Shown: one piece after another, positions 43,941 to 53,331 of the stretch
Layout of the letters: every line of letters begins with the position of its first letter
Position numbering within the stretch: position 1 is the stretch's first letter
DNA from: Helicobacter sp.
Lineage (GTDB): Bacteria > Campylobacterota > Campylobacteria > Campylobacterales > Helicobacteraceae
DNA length: 64,000 bases
Assembly (NCBI RefSeq): GCF_014799995.1
Contig: NZ_JAAVGY010000006.1
Location: 1-64,000 of the forward strand
Direction of reading: 5' to 3'
Notes under the pieces: generated by a model
The model's input: the letters and a program-made list of their open reading frames with translations, nothing else
Told to the model about the DNA's origin: nothing
Database searches by the model: none
Made by a program: the position numbers and the translations under genes

Positions 43941-44411
43941 ATGCAGACCAAAAAAGCTTTTACAATGCTAGAACTCGTATTTATCTTGGTGATTCTAGGC
44001 ATTTTAGCTGCCGTTGCGATTCCAAAAATCTCTGCAAGTCGTGAGGACGCGAAGCTTGTCGCACTCAAAAGTGATATTAACACCCTTAAAACTTCTTTTC
44101 CTGCCTATTTTCTAGCACAAGGGGAGGGAACATTTATGAGTGCGGTTACTCTAAGTAGTGCGAATTGGAATCTTAATGATTATAACATTACAAGCAAGTT
44201 GCAGGATAAAAACGGCAACCCTTGCGTAAGCGCGACTTTGCTAGATTCTAACCATTCCACCGCCAACGCACCGAAAAATGTGCAATTTTTGCAACTTTCC
44301 ACACAAGCAAGCAATAACGCACAGGGTGATACTTGTGAAAGATTGATTGAGAGCATTAGCCTTGTACGAGAAGTCAAGATTCCTTTGCTTAGCAGCTCTA
44401 TCGTGTTTTAA
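43941..44411 (+). CDS. Type IV pilin-like/pseudopilin protein
   Basis: This 156-aa protein has a class III signal: KKA followed by FTMLELVFILVILGILAAVA (Phe +1, Glu +5), the N-methylated helix of type IV pilins and type II secretion pseudopilins. Alanine rather than the usual glycine precedes the cleavage site, as in other Campylobacterota pilins. The globular part is Ser/Asn-rich with two cysteines. AAAGGA lies 6 nt before ATG. It overlaps the next pilin gene (TAATG). No secretin, ATPase or prepilin peptidase gene is nearby. DNA uptake or secretion is possible. Confidence 0.85.
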   Translation: MQTKKAFTMLELVFILVILGILAAVAIPKISASREDAKLVALKSDINTLKTSFPAYFLAQGEGTFMSAVTLSSANWNLNDYNITSKLQDKNGNPCVSATLLDSNHSTANAPKNVQFLQLSTQASNNAQGDTCERLIESISLVREVKIPLLSSSIVF

Positions 44412-44800
44412 TGCGCAAATCAAATCATAAAAGAGCCTTTACACTATTGGAATTAGTGCTTGTGCTGTCTTTGCTTGGCATTTTGCTAACCTTTGGGATT
44501 CCGCAATTAAGCCATTACACGCAAGACGCTTGCATTAAAAAACTGCAACTCCAAGTCCTCAACCTCAAACTTACGCTTAAAGCACAAAAACAACAAAAGC
44601 TTGCAACGGATTGGAACGCACTTTACCAAAATCTTGATTTGAAGCCTAGTGCGTGTTATTTTGAAAAGCAGAAAAACGGCTTTATCGCAAATGATAATGG
44701 ACGCAAGGCTTATTTCGTGCTGAAGAATCTCACCCTAGAGTGCCAACACACCAAAAGCACGCGTTTGCACAATGGCGAATCTCTGTGCGATGTGTTTTAA
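44411..44800 (+). CDS. Second type IV pilin-like/pseudopilin protein
   Basis: This 129-aa protein has the class III signal KRA followed by FTLLELVLVLSLLGILLTFG, again with Glu at +5. A helical region rich in Lys, Gln and Leu follows, then a small cysteine-containing domain (Cys in DACIKK, SACYFE, LECQH and SLCDVF). The four cysteines could form two disulfides in the periplasm. Its ATG overlaps the stop of the first pilin gene, so the two are probably made together as a major and a minor subunit. The function is not established. Confidence 0.83.
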   Translation: MRKSNHKRAFTLLELVLVLSLLGILLTFGIPQLSHYTQDACIKKLQLQVLNLKLTLKAQKQQKLATDWNALYQNLDLKPSACYFEKQKNGFIANDNGRKAYFVLKNLTLECQHTKSTRLHNGESLCDVF

Positions 44801-44849
44801 AATTTAATCTGGAAAAATCTACTTTATTTTAAGCTTTATTTTCTTTTGA

Positions 44850-44855
44850 TACAAT
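44850..44855 (+). promoter_or_regulatory. -10 box for restriction-modification genes
   Basis: TACAAT preceded by TTTTGA, 29 bp before the GTG start of the methyltransferase. Prediction only. Confidence 0.4.
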
Positions 44856-44884
44856 AACACTAGTTTAAAATAAAGGTTTCATCT

Positions 44885-47359
44885 GTGTTACATAATGGAG
44901 TTTTAACCTATATTTCGCTTTTTTCATCTGCTGGAGTAGGTTGCTATGGGTTTAAAGAAGCTGGATTTGAATGTATTGCTACAAATGAAATCATAGGGCG
45001 CAGATTAAAAATTCAAAAAATAAATAAAAAGTGCAAATATGAAAAAGGCTATATAAATGGTGATATAAAAGATAAACATGCAAAAGAACAGATTTTAAAA
45101 CAAATAGCCTTTTACAAAGATTTGGGTAATGATAGAGTAGATGTATTGATTGCTACTCCACCGTGTCAGGGAATGAGCGTAGAAAATAAAAAAAAAACTA
45201 CAAATGAAATAGAAAGAAATTCTCTAGTTGTTGAGAGCATAACTCTAATAAAAGAAATTAATCCTAGATTTTTTATCTTAGAAAATGTTGCAAGCTTTTA
45301 TAAAACAGGTTGTGTAAATGCAAATGGAGATATTGTAGAAATAGGCAAAATGATAGAACAAAATCTATCTAAAAATTATTCTCTTTATAATGAAGTAATT
45401 AATTTTAAAAACTATGGTGCAAATTCAAGCAGAACGAGAACTTTAGTTATTGGCGTATGTCAGGAATTGAAAAATTTTATCACTCCGTTGGAGATTTTCC
45501 CGCAATTTACAGAAGAAAAAACACTTAAAGAAATTATTAAATTACAAAAACCATTACAATGGGGAGAATATGATAAAAACGATTTTTATCATAGTTTCAG
45601 AACTTATCCGCAACATATGAGAGAATGGATAAAAGGTTTAAAGGAGGGACAAAGTGCATTTGACAATAAAGAGGATTTTAAAAAACCTCATAAAGTTGTC
45701 AATGGTAAAATCGTCGTAAATGCCTTAAAAAATGGCGATAAATACAAAAGGCAAAAATGGAATGCAGTAGCACCTTGTATCCATACAAGAAACGACCAAA
45801 TGGCATCTCAAAACACTATTCACCCTAATGATGATAGAGTATTCTCCATAAGAGAATTAATGCTTATGATGAATATTCCACAAAATTTTCAATGGCTTCC
45901 CTTAAGCCTTAAAGAATTAAATGCTTTAAACGAAAAAGAAAAACAGAAACTATCAAAGCAAAATGAAATGAATATAAGACAAAGTATAGGTGAAGCAGTG
46001 CCTACAATTATTTTTAGGCAAATTGCTGATAAGATTCAAAAATTTATGCAAGAAAAACAACTTAATAATAAAGAAATATTAGAACTTATACAAACTAAAA
46101 ATCTACAAAACTTTAAGAATTTAAAAGTTTTTATTAAAAAGAATATAGTTTCGATTTCAAATGCGTCTCTAGCCCATTTATCTGAAATAGCCAATACGCA
46201 AAGAACTCAAAATTGTGCCTATTTTACAAATAAATTTATTGTTAATGAGATTGCCAAGACTCTACCAAATTTTAATAAAGATTCTATAACTATTATAGAG
46301 CCAAGTGCTGGGTGTGGGAATTTTGTGCCAATTCTTTTTAAGAAATATGCACATATAAAACAAGTTCATTTAAAGCTAATTGATATAAATCAAAATAATT
46401 TAGAAATTTTGAAAATACTTTATAAAGAACAAACTCCTAAAAATTTTAAGCTTGAATTTATTTGTAGCGATTTTATGGAGCATAAATTCCAAAATGCAGA
46501 TTTGATTGTAGGAAATCCTCCATTTAGCAAAATTGGTAAAAATCAAAATCTAGCTAAGCTTTTTTTAGAAAAATCACTACAAACAGCAGATTTTGTCTCT
46601 TTGATAATGCCTAAAAATCTGCTCAATACAAAAGAATATGAAAACACGAGAGCAAAACTACAAGAAAAAGGCGTAAGCTATATTTTAGATTTTGGCGAAT
46701 TGGGTTTTAGTGGCGTATTAATAGAAACAATAAACATTACCACAGGAAAAGCAAAAGCAATAATGGTAAAATCCTTACCACTTGGCTTAGATATGTCTCA
46801 AAAAAGCTCTTATATTTTTGATAACAAATTACCTTATTGGGTTATTTTTAGGGACAAATTCTTTGATGACATTTTTGAATCTTTGGAATGTGGAATCTTT
46901 GAAGCTTTTAGGGATAGACAACTTACAAATTCTAATACAAGCACAAAGAAAAATGATATAAAAATCATTAAATCACGCAATATTGCAGACAATGGAAAAC
47001 TTATTAAGATAAAAGGTTATGATAGCTATATTTCCAAGAAAGACTTGCACAGATTCAAAATAGCCGAGTTTTTAGATAGAGATGATGTCTATTTAACGCC
47101 TAATATGACTTATAACCCACGCTTAATTAAAAAACAAAAAGGCTTTATTGTCAATGGTTCTGTGGCAATTCTTATCCCAAAAGTAAAAATAAATCTTACT
47201 CAACAACAGCAAGATTATATTGCAAGTAATGAATTTAGAAATTTTTATAGAATTGCTAGAAATTACCAAACACGTACACTAAATATTGATAGCACAAGTT
47301 GTTTTTGGTTTGGAATCAAAAAGGAGAGTGATAAAAATGCAGACACAGCAGATTATTAA
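44885..47359 (+). CDS. Fused DNA methyltransferase: m5C domain plus N6-adenine domain
   Basis: This 824-aa modification enzyme has two catalytic halves. Residues about 1-390 form a cytosine-C5 methyltransferase: motif I region FSSAGVGCYGFKEAGFE, TPPCQGMS (catalytic Cys near 92), FILENVASF, SSRTRTLVIGV and IGEAVP. Residues about 430-800 form an N6-adenine methyltransferase: FTNKFIVNEIA, EPSAGCGNFVPIL (AdoMet loop near 472) and DLIVGNPPF (near 542). Such fusions modify the two strands of an asymmetric site with different bases, as described for the Alw26I/Esp3I type IIS group. The start is GTG with AAAGG upstream. The gene is clearly more AT-rich than its neighbours, suggesting acquisition by transfer. 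It overlaps the nuclease gene. Confidence 0.88.
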   Translation: MLHNGVLTYISLFSSAGVGCYGFKEAGFECIATNEIIGRRLKIQKINKKCKYEKGYINGDIKDKHAKEQILKQIAFYKDLGNDRVDVLIATPPCQGMSVENKKKTTNEIERNSLVVESITLIKEINPRFFILENVASFYKTGCVNANGDIVEIGKMIEQNLSKNYSLYNEVINFKNYGANSSRTRTLVIGVCQELKNFITPLEIFPQFTEEKTLKEIIKLQKPLQWGEYDKNDFYHSFRTYPQHMREWIKGLKEGQSAFDNKEDFKKPHKVVNGKIVVNALKNGDKYKRQKWNAVAPCIHTRNDQMASQNTIHPNDDRVFSIRELMLMMNIPQNFQWLPLSLKELNALNEKEKQKLSKQNEMNIRQSIGEAVPTIIFRQIADKIQKFMQEKQLNNKEILELIQTKNLQNFKNLKVFIKKNIVSISNASLAHLSEIANTQRTQNCAYFTNKFIVNEIAKTLPNFNKDSITIIEPSAGCGNFVPILFKKYAHIKQVHLKLIDINQNNLEILKILYKEQTPKNFKLEFICSDFMEHKFQNADLIVGNPPFSKIGKNQNLAKLFLEKSLQTADFVSLIMPKNLLNTKEYENTRAKLQEKGVSYILDFGELGFSGVLIETINITTGKAKAIMVKSLPLGLDMSQKSSYIFDNKLPYWVIFRDKFFDDIFESLECGIFEAFRDRQLTNSNTSTKKNDIKIIKSRNIADNGKLIKIKGYDSYISKKDLHRFKIAEFLDRDDVYLTPNMTYNPRLIKKQKGFIVNGSVAILIPKVKINLTQQQQDYIASNEFRNFYRIARNYQTRTLNIDSTSCFWFGIKKESDKNADTADY

Positions 47360-48581
47360 TTTTTTAAATGCTAATAATTATGATATTAGAAACACTAATA
47401 ATGCGAGATGGATAGACCAAAAATGTACCTGTGATGTGCTATCCATCATAGCGGATTGTATTTTGGAATACACAAATTATAATATTAATGTAAAGTTTTC
47501 TATTAGTGATATTTGGCATAGTAAATATACAGAAAGTAATGTAAGAAATATTTTTTCAAAACCTAGCATAGATTCTACATTCGCAAAAAATGAATATGAT
47601 AAATTCTTTTCTCAACCCATTAATCTTTTTGCTTATAGTGGAATTTTGATATTTTTACGCAAACAAGGCACAACTAATATTTTTAAAGTCAATAACTTAG
47701 AATTGTTAGAATTTATTGCTACGAGGGAGACAAATGCCTTAACATTTTTAATCTTATATATTGAAAAAGTTTTGTTAGATAGTGGAATCTATGGCTTTTT
47801 TCAAGACTTTTTAGAAAAGCAAGATAAAGAAAGTTTTAAAATCTTAAAAGATAATTTCATATACTTTACAATACAAAATACTCCAATTAATCAAAGTGTG
47901 GAATGTGGTAGAATTTTCACCAAGATTCTTAATCCCTTAGCTTTCAAATATCATAAACAAGGCACAAGAAAAGGACATCTTTCAGGGACAATCATCACAT
48001 TAGATGAACTAAAATATAATCGTGTAAATTGGCGAGATGAATACAACAAAAAAGATAAAATGCTTACAAGAAAAGAATATTACCAAATTTCTCCAGATAT
48101 AGAAGCAAATGCGTATTACAATATACAAAAAGCTAAAAAAATAGTTCGTAGATACAATGATAAATACAATAAAGGCTTAAGCGAGGTAAGGCAAGAAAAT
48201 GAAAATGTTCAAGCCACGCAGATTCATCATATATTCCCAGCTTCAGAATTTCCAATTATTAGTGATTTTATAGAAAACCTTATTGCTCTAACACCCAATC
48301 AACATTTTTCTTATGCACATCCTAATAATCAGACAAGATATATAGATAAGGACTTTCAATATGTTTGCTTACTCGCAAAAACAAATACAATAATGAATGA
48401 TTTAGCACAAATCTATGATTTTAATAACTATAAAGTTGTACTAAATACAGGTTTAGACACAGAAGAGTTTGAAGCAATCTCTGATTTTGCAACGCTCATT
48501 GCGAAAATAGATTATTTTTATTCGGATTTTAATACAGCAAACCTCAAAATTTTAGCACAAAACAATAAACCAAAGATATAA
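47337..48581 (+). CDS. HNH-type restriction endonuclease, probable type II partner
   Basis: This 414-aa protein has an HNH active site near residues 296-322: IHHIFPASEF, then IENLIAL and TPNQHF, giving the His...Asn...His pattern of the beta-beta-alpha metal fold. The N-terminal 280 residues are helical and unrecognised, presumably the target-recognition part. ATG at 47337 follows AAGGAGA and overlaps the methyltransferase end by 23 bp, so the enzymes are coupled. Partnership with the fused m5C/m6A enzyme suggests a type IIS system of the Eco31I/Alw26I kind, whose nucleases use an HNH centre. The recognition sequence cannot be read here. Confidence 0.78.
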   Translation: MQTQQIINFLNANNYDIRNTNNARWIDQKCTCDVLSIIADCILEYTNYNINVKFSISDIWHSKYTESNVRNIFSKPSIDSTFAKNEYDKFFSQPINLFAYSGILIFLRKQGTTNIFKVNNLELLEFIATRETNALTFLILYIEKVLLDSGIYGFFQDFLEKQDKESFKILKDNFIYFTIQNTPINQSVECGRIFTKILNPLAFKYHKQGTRKGHLSGTIITLDELKYNRVNWRDEYNKKDKMLTRKEYYQISPDIEANAYYNIQKAKKIVRRYNDKYNKGLSEVRQENENVQATQIHHIFPASEFPIISDFIENLIALTPNQHFSYAHPNNQTRYIDKDFQYVCLLAKTNTIMNDLAQIYDFNNYKVVLNTGLDTEEFEAISDFATLIAKIDYFYSDFNTANLKILAQNNKPKI

Positions 48582-48586
48582 TTATC

Positions 48587-49162
48587 TTACTCCCAACGCA
48601 CATAATCAAAAGGAATAGAGAGACTATCGCACCATTTACCTATTAAAAACCTCTCTAAATCCTCTAAACTTTTCCCTGCATAATAGCCAAAAATCGGCGG
48701 GGCGATTCGCACACCAATCCTAGAAAGTTTCAGCATATTTTCTAGCACAATAGGGCTCAAAGGTATTTCACGAGGCGCAAGGAGAAGTTTGCGATTCTCT
48801 TTTATCATCACACTTGCCGCACGCGTAAGCAAGGTATCGCAAATCCCACAAGCAATTTTTGCCAAAGTATTTTGAGAACACGGAATCACTGCCATTGCCT
48901 CACAAACAAAAGAACCACTTGCGATACACGCACTCAAATCCGTATCCTCTAACAAAGTCAGGCGAGGAATCTCTTGTAAATATTCTGCGAGGATTTTAGA
49001 GTTAAGATTCTCCTTATGCTTGCGATTTTCTGCTAATATCGCACATTGAGCACCTTGTGTTATCACGCAATATTTCTCTAATTCTTGAGGCAAAAAGCGC
49101 AAGAATCTCAAGCCCAACTCTACCCCGCTTGCGCCACTAATGCCTACAATAATGCGCTTCAT
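48587..49162 (-). CDS. ubiX: Flavin prenyltransferase UbiX
   Basis: UbiX attaches a dimethylallyl group to FMN, making prenyl-FMN for UbiD-type decarboxylases of quinone or aromatic acid metabolism. The 191-aa product has VGISGASGVELGLRF (FMN loop), SGSFVCEAMAVIPCSQNTLAKIACG and the C-terminal APPIFGYYAGKSLEDL. The usual RxxPL region reads APREIPLSPIVLENM. ATG overlaps the flgA stop (ATGA). The order flgA-ubiX is as in H. pylori. It ends 5 bp from the convergent nuclease gene. Confidence 0.94.
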   Translation of the reverse strand: MKRIIVGISGASGVELGLRFLRFLPQELEKYCVITQGAQCAILAENRKHKENLNSKILAEYLQEIPRLTLLEDTDLSACIASGSFVCEAMAVIPCSQNTLAKIACGICDTLLTRAASVMIKENRKLLLAPREIPLSPIVLENMLKLSRIGVRIAPPIFGYYAGKSLEDLERFLIGKWCDSLSIPFDYVRWE

Positions 49163-50067
49163 AATAATCTCCCCTTTCCTGCTTCTATTATCTCTACTTC
49201 GTAAATTTTCTTTCCTTGCAAGGCGCGCGCCTTAATCACATCGCCGATTGCGCCGTCCTTTTGTGCTTCTAGGATAAATTCCAATGACACGCCTTCCTCT
49301 TGAACGCTAACAGAAATTTTATCTCCCTTTTTCACCACGCGTTTAAGAATGAGGCGGTCTTGGGTGATTATCACCTCTTTAGGAGTATAAGAGCGTACTG
49401 CGACTTTGCCCATTTCGCTTTCTTTCATCAGTATGCTACTAATGCGTTCAAAAGGAATCCGAATCACGCGCGCATTGTGATAATTCACGCTCTGCCTGCC
49501 ACTGATAGCCTCACTCGTTTGAACGACTTGCAAGGTTGCGTCTATGGCGTATCTGAAATAAACTTTGCGATTCCTTGTTCTCTCTCCATTTTTTTCTTGC
49601 ACTACGACATCAAAGCTTCCCTCTCTGCGTTTGAGCAATTTAGCGTGAAAGCCAATAGACACAATCGCTTCCTCATCAAAATCTATTGGCGTAATCTGCT
49701 CTAAATGCACCGCATTAACTTGAATCTTATTAGGCTGATATTCGCGCAAAAACTCTGCGAGAATATACTTCCGAATCCCCTCAATCTCTCCGCTTATGGC
49801 GCGCTTAAAACTAATAATCGGGACTTTTGCGCCCACAGAGATTCCCTCATTGGCAAACTTTTCGGTAATTTGAGAGCTTTTCACCTGATAATGATGGGAA
49901 CTCTTAGGAATCTCAAAGAGCAAAAAATTATTGGGCAATTCCGGGAATAAATCCTGCGCGTAAATGGCATTATTTTGGAAGCGATATTCCTCTTCTAATA
50001 CCAAATAAGAAAGCGCGTAAGTCTGATTTGCAAAGATAAAAAACAAAAAAGCAAAGATTAAGCGCAA
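49159..50067 (-). CDS. flgA: Flagellar P-ring assembly chaperone FlgA
   Basis: FlgA helps FlgI assemble the periplasmic P ring of the flagellum. The 302-aa product has a signal peptide (FLFFIFANQTYALSY). Its C-terminal SAF-like domain (about residues 180-295) contains VVQTSEAISGRQSVNYHNAR, VVKKGDKISV and AIGDVIKARALQGKKIYEVEI (usual GxxIxVRNxxSxKxxxG). The start is TTG with GAGG about 8 nt upstream, overlapping the copA end by 10 bp. It is the only basal-body gene in the window. Confidence 0.88.
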   Translation of the reverse strand: MRLIFAFLFFIFANQTYALSYLVLEEEYRFQNNAIYAQDLFPELPNNFLLFEIPKSSHHYQVKSSQITEKFANEGISVGAKVPIISFKRAISGEIEGIRKYILAEFLREYQPNKIQVNAVHLEQITPIDFDEEAIVSIGFHAKLLKRREGSFDVVVQEKNGERTRNRKVYFRYAIDATLQVVQTSEAISGRQSVNYHNARVIRIPFERISSILMKESEMGKVAVRSYTPKEVIITQDRLILKRVVKKGDKISVSVQEEGVSLEFILEAQKDGAIGDVIKARALQGKKIYEVEIIEAGKGRLL

Positions 50068-52205
50068 CTCTCAAGCCTCAAACGCGAAATTCTTAGTGCA
50101 TTGCTGACAACGCTTAAAGAGCTAAACGCCATTGCCGCCCCCGCATAAGCTGGCTGCAACACAATACCGAAATGAGGATAAAGCACGCCCGCCGCAAGAG
50201 GAATCAAAACAATATTATAAATGTAAGCAAAAAACAAATTTTGACGAATGTTTTTTAAGGTAGCATTGGCAATATCAAAGACTTCTACGATTCCCCACAA
50301 ATCGTCCTTAAGCAATAAAACATCGCCCACTTCTTGTGCTAATTCTGTCGCTTGTGCGAAAGAGATTCCAAAGCTTGCCTCCTTGAGAGCTAAGGCATCG
50401 TTAATCCCATCACCCACAAAACAAACTGCGCCTTTTTGTGTTAGTTGTGCGATTCTTTCTGCTTTTTGTTCGGGATTCACAGCGGCGAAAAATTGCGTGA
50501 TTCCAAGTTCTTGTGCGACTTTTGCCACACTTGCTTCATTGTCTCCGCTTAAAATCACAGATTCTACTCCACGCACTCTTAGTGCCTCAATCGTAGCTTT
50601 TGCGTGATTTTTAATAGAATCTTGCAGATAAAATAATGCGAGAATTTCTTCTTTGTTGCCAAGCGCAATGCAGTTTTCGCGTGAAAGATTGTCAAGTTTG
50701 GTATGGCTTGAATCCTCTACCCACTCCAATGCGCCTAAAAAATAATCTTCATCCTTAAACCTTGCCTGCACTCCTTTACCAATCTCATAGAATTTGGATT
50801 CTAAAGTAAGGGGCACAGAATCCTTGGCAAACTCCAAAACTGCTTTGGCGATTGGGTGAGGATTGTTGCTTTGCATTGCGGAGATGAGCCCTAGAATAAA
50901 ATCCTGTGATTGCGTTTGTGATAGAATCTCCAATCTTTGGACGACAATTTCGCCTTTTGTGAGCGTCCCTGTCTTGTCAAACACAATAGTTTGAATCTGC
51001 TTTGCTTTTTCATAAACATCCGGGGTTTTGATAAGAATCTCTGATTTTTTCGCGCGCATACTTGCACAAACGATTGCTAAGGGAACTGCAAGCCCAAGTG
51101 CGCAAGGACAAGAAACCACCAAGACACAAGCGGCAATAGAAAGCGCAAAGGCTAAATCTTGACCAAAAGCCAACCAAAAGACGAAGCAAACCACGCTAAG
51201 CAAAACCACGCTGGGCACAAACACACTTGCGATTCTGTCTGCAAGTGCCCCAATGGGTGGCTTTTGGGATTGTGAGAGCTCTAATAAGTCTAGCATTTCA
51301 TAGACGAAAAACTCATTGGAATCCTTGCTTGCTTGAATTATGATTTCACCATTGAGTACCAAGCTCCCGCCAATCACTTCTGCGCCCACTTCAATCGTCT
51401 TGGGCAACTCCTCTCCATTGATATGCGCGCTACTCACTTCGGCTTTGCCCGATAGCACAATGCCATCAAGTGGAATCTTCTCCCCGCCAATGACTAAACA
51501 TTTATCGCCTTTTTGAATCTTATCCACCGCAATCCATTGTGTCTCTTGCGATTCCATATCTTGAACCAATCTTGCCTGTGCGGGCAGAAGTTTCGCTAGA
51601 ATCTCTAACTCATCGCTTGCTTTTCTTTTCGCGCTTGATTTAAGATATTCTCCTACCAATACAAAGCAAATCACCGCGCTACTTCCCTCAAAGTAAAAGC
51701 CTTGCGCGCCGGTGATAAAAAGATACAAGGAATACACATACGCTACACTTGTGCCAAGCGCAATGAGGACATTCATATCTGCGGATTTCGTCTTAAAAAA
51801 GCTCTCCGCTCCTTGATAAAAGGGCAAACCGCAATAAAATTGCACAACACTCGCAAGTACTAATTGCACCACTGCACTCCAAAAACTATGCAATCCTATC
51901 ATATGCAAAGCAAAAATCACTAAAAACAAAGGAAGTGCAATCCATAATCTCTGCTTCAGTCCTTTAATATAAGCTTTTTCTCGCTCTTTAGAATCCTCAA
52001 GAGTCGCAGGGAATCCATACGAAGTAATCAACTCCATAATCTTAGCTTCTGTAATCTGCATCTCCTCATAAGCAATTTTTGCTCTTCCGCTAATGGAATT
52101 AATTTTGATATTTTTAATGCTTGGAATCTTTTGTAAATTACTCTCAATCGTAGAAGAACAGGCACTGCAATGCATACCACTAATATTTAACTTCACAATT
52201 TTCAT
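50058..52205 (-). CDS. copA: Copper-exporting P1B-type ATPase
   Basis: CopA pumps Cu(I) from the cytoplasm across the inner membrane. The 715-aa protein has one N-terminal metal-binding domain (SGMHCSACSSTIE, CxxC near residue 13), about eight membrane helices, the intramembrane SCPCALGLA motif, FDKTGTLTKGE (phosphorylated Asp), the NPHPIAKAV segment and FVGDGINDALAL. All catalytic motifs are intact. AGGCG lies 4 nt before ATG. The gene is divergent from nrdB and overlaps flgA. No copper regulator or CopP-like chaperone is adjacent. Confidence 0.94.
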   Translation of the reverse strand: MKIVKLNISGMHCSACSSTIESNLQKIPSIKNIKINSISGRAKIAYEEMQITEAKIMELITSYGFPATLEDSKEREKAYIKGLKQRLWIALPLFLVIFALHMIGLHSFWSAVVQLVLASVVQFYCGLPFYQGAESFFKTKSADMNVLIALGTSVAYVYSLYLFITGAQGFYFEGSSAVICFVLVGEYLKSSAKRKASDELEILAKLLPAQARLVQDMESQETQWIAVDKIQKGDKCLVIGGEKIPLDGIVLSGKAEVSSAHINGEELPKTIEVGAEVIGGSLVLNGEIIIQASKDSNEFFVYEMLDLLELSQSQKPPIGALADRIASVFVPSVVLLSVVCFVFWLAFGQDLAFALSIAACVLVVSCPCALGLAVPLAIVCASMRAKKSEILIKTPDVYEKAKQIQTIVFDKTGTLTKGEIVVQRLEILSQTQSQDFILGLISAMQSNNPHPIAKAVLEFAKDSVPLTLESKFYEIGKGVQARFKDEDYFLGALEWVEDSSHTKLDNLSRENCIALGNKEEILALFYLQDSIKNHAKATIEALRVRGVESVILSGDNEASVAKVAQELGITQFFAAVNPEQKAERIAQLTQKGAVCFVGDGINDALALKEASFGISFAQATELAQEVGDVLLLKDDLWGIVEVFDIANATLKNIRQNLFFAYIYNIVLIPLAAGVLYPHFGIVLQPAYAGAAMAFSSLSVVSNALRISRLRLESCA

Positions 52206-52250
52206 TCTCGCCTCTTTTTATAATTGATAAGTTTTAAAGCTTTAAAATTT

Positions 52251-52256
52251 TATAAT
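52251..52256 (+). promoter_or_regulatory. -10 box for nrdB
   Basis: TATAAT 49 bp before the nrdB start, overlapping the beginning of a T10 run (52256-52265). Prediction only. Confidence 0.4.
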
Positions 52257-52305
52257 TTTTTTTTTATTTTATGCTTACAACTTATATTTTCTCAAGGTAA
52301 TTTTT

Positions 52306-53331
52306 ATGATAAATCGTAAAAAAATCTATAATCCAAGCTCGCAAGAAAGCGTCAATGACCGAAAGATTTTTGGCGGCAATCCTACAAGCATTTTTGAACT
52401 TAATAAAATCAAATACCAATGGGCTTATAATCTTTGGAAAGTTATGTTAAACAATTCTTGGTTTCCAGAAGAAGTCAATATGACTAACGATAAACGCGAC
52501 TATTTAGATGGTTTAACTCCAGAAGAAAAAATCGGTTATGATAGAGCCTTAGCACAACTGATTTTTATGGATTCCTTACAGACAAATAACTTGATTGATA
52601 ATGTCAATCCCTATATCACAAGCCCGGAAATCAATCTCATTTTGGTGCGTCAAGCGTTTGAAGAAGCTCTGCATTCTCAAAGTTATGCGGTAATGGTGGA
52701 ATCTATTTCTGCAAATACCGATGAAATTTATGAAATGTGGCGCAGTGATGCAAGGCTCAAAGCCAAAAATGACTATATTGCGAAAGTTTATGAAGATTTG
52801 GCTCTCAATCCTAACGAATCCGCACTCCTTAAAGCAATGTTTGCAAACCAAATCCTAGAGGGAATCTACTTTTATAGCGGATTTACTTTCTTTTATACCC
52901 TTGCAAAAAGTGGCAAAATGCTTGCAAGTGCGCAAATGATTCGCTTTATCCAACGCGATGAAATTACACATCTTTTACTTTTTCAAAATATGATTAACTC
53001 ACTCAAAAAAGAAATGCCACAGCTCTTTACTAAAGATTTGATTGAAGAAGTCATTGAAATGTTTAGAGAGGCAGTCAAGGTAGAATCTGCGTGGGGAGAT
53101 TATATCACACAAGGAAAAATCTTAGGGCTTACAAGCGAGATTATCCACGAATACATTTGCTATCTCGCCGATGACCGCCTAAAACGCGTAGGCTTACCCA
53201 TACTTTATAATGCCAAACACCCTATTAAATGGGTGGATTCTTTCAGTTCCTTTAACAACCAAAAAACCAATTTCTTTGAAGGAAATGTAACTAATTATTC
53301 GAAAGGGAGTTTAAACTTTGATGATTTCTAA
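52306..53331 (+). CDS. nrdB: Ribonucleoside-diphosphate reductase class I, beta subunit
   Basis: NrdB holds the di-iron centre and tyrosyl radical that start ribonucleotide reduction in NrdA. The 341-aa product has the metal ligands in DRALAQLIFMDSLQ, QAFEEALHSQSYA, ANQILEGIYFYSGF and QRDEITHLLLF (EExxH and DExxH-like pairs). The C-terminal tail NFDDF resembles the peptide that docks to NrdA. AAGG lies 6-7 nt before ATG. It overlaps the nitrilase-like gene by 11 bp, and pcm follows, as nrdB and pcm do in H. pylori. nrdA is not in the window. Confidence 0.95.
   Translation: MINRKKIYNPSSQESVNDRKIFGGNPTSIFELNKIKYQWAYNLWKVMLNNSWFPEEVNMTNDKRDYLDGLTPEEKIGYDRALAQLIFMDSLQTNNLIDNVNPYITSPEINLILVRQAFEEALHSQSYAVMVESISANTDEIYEMWRSDARLKAKNDYIAKVYEDLALNPNESALLKAMFANQILEGIYFYSGFTFFYTLAKSGKMLASAQMIRFIQRDEITHLLLFQNMINSLKKEMPQLFTKDLIEEVIEMFREAVKVESAWGDYITQGKILGLTSEIIHEYICYLADDRLKRVGLPILYNAKHPIKWVDSFSSFNNQKTNFFEGNVTNYSKGSLNFDDF

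Noticed and set aside
44885..47359. Methyltransferase as two genes joined by an assembly error
   Set aside because: The frame is continuous, the linker between the m5C and m6A domains is protein-like, and such fusions are known in type IIS systems.
52256..52265. T10 run upstream of nrdB as a phase-variation tract
   Set aside because: It lies downstream of the TATAAT box in an AT-rich leader of a housekeeping gene. Such runs are common at this base composition. Kept only as a note.
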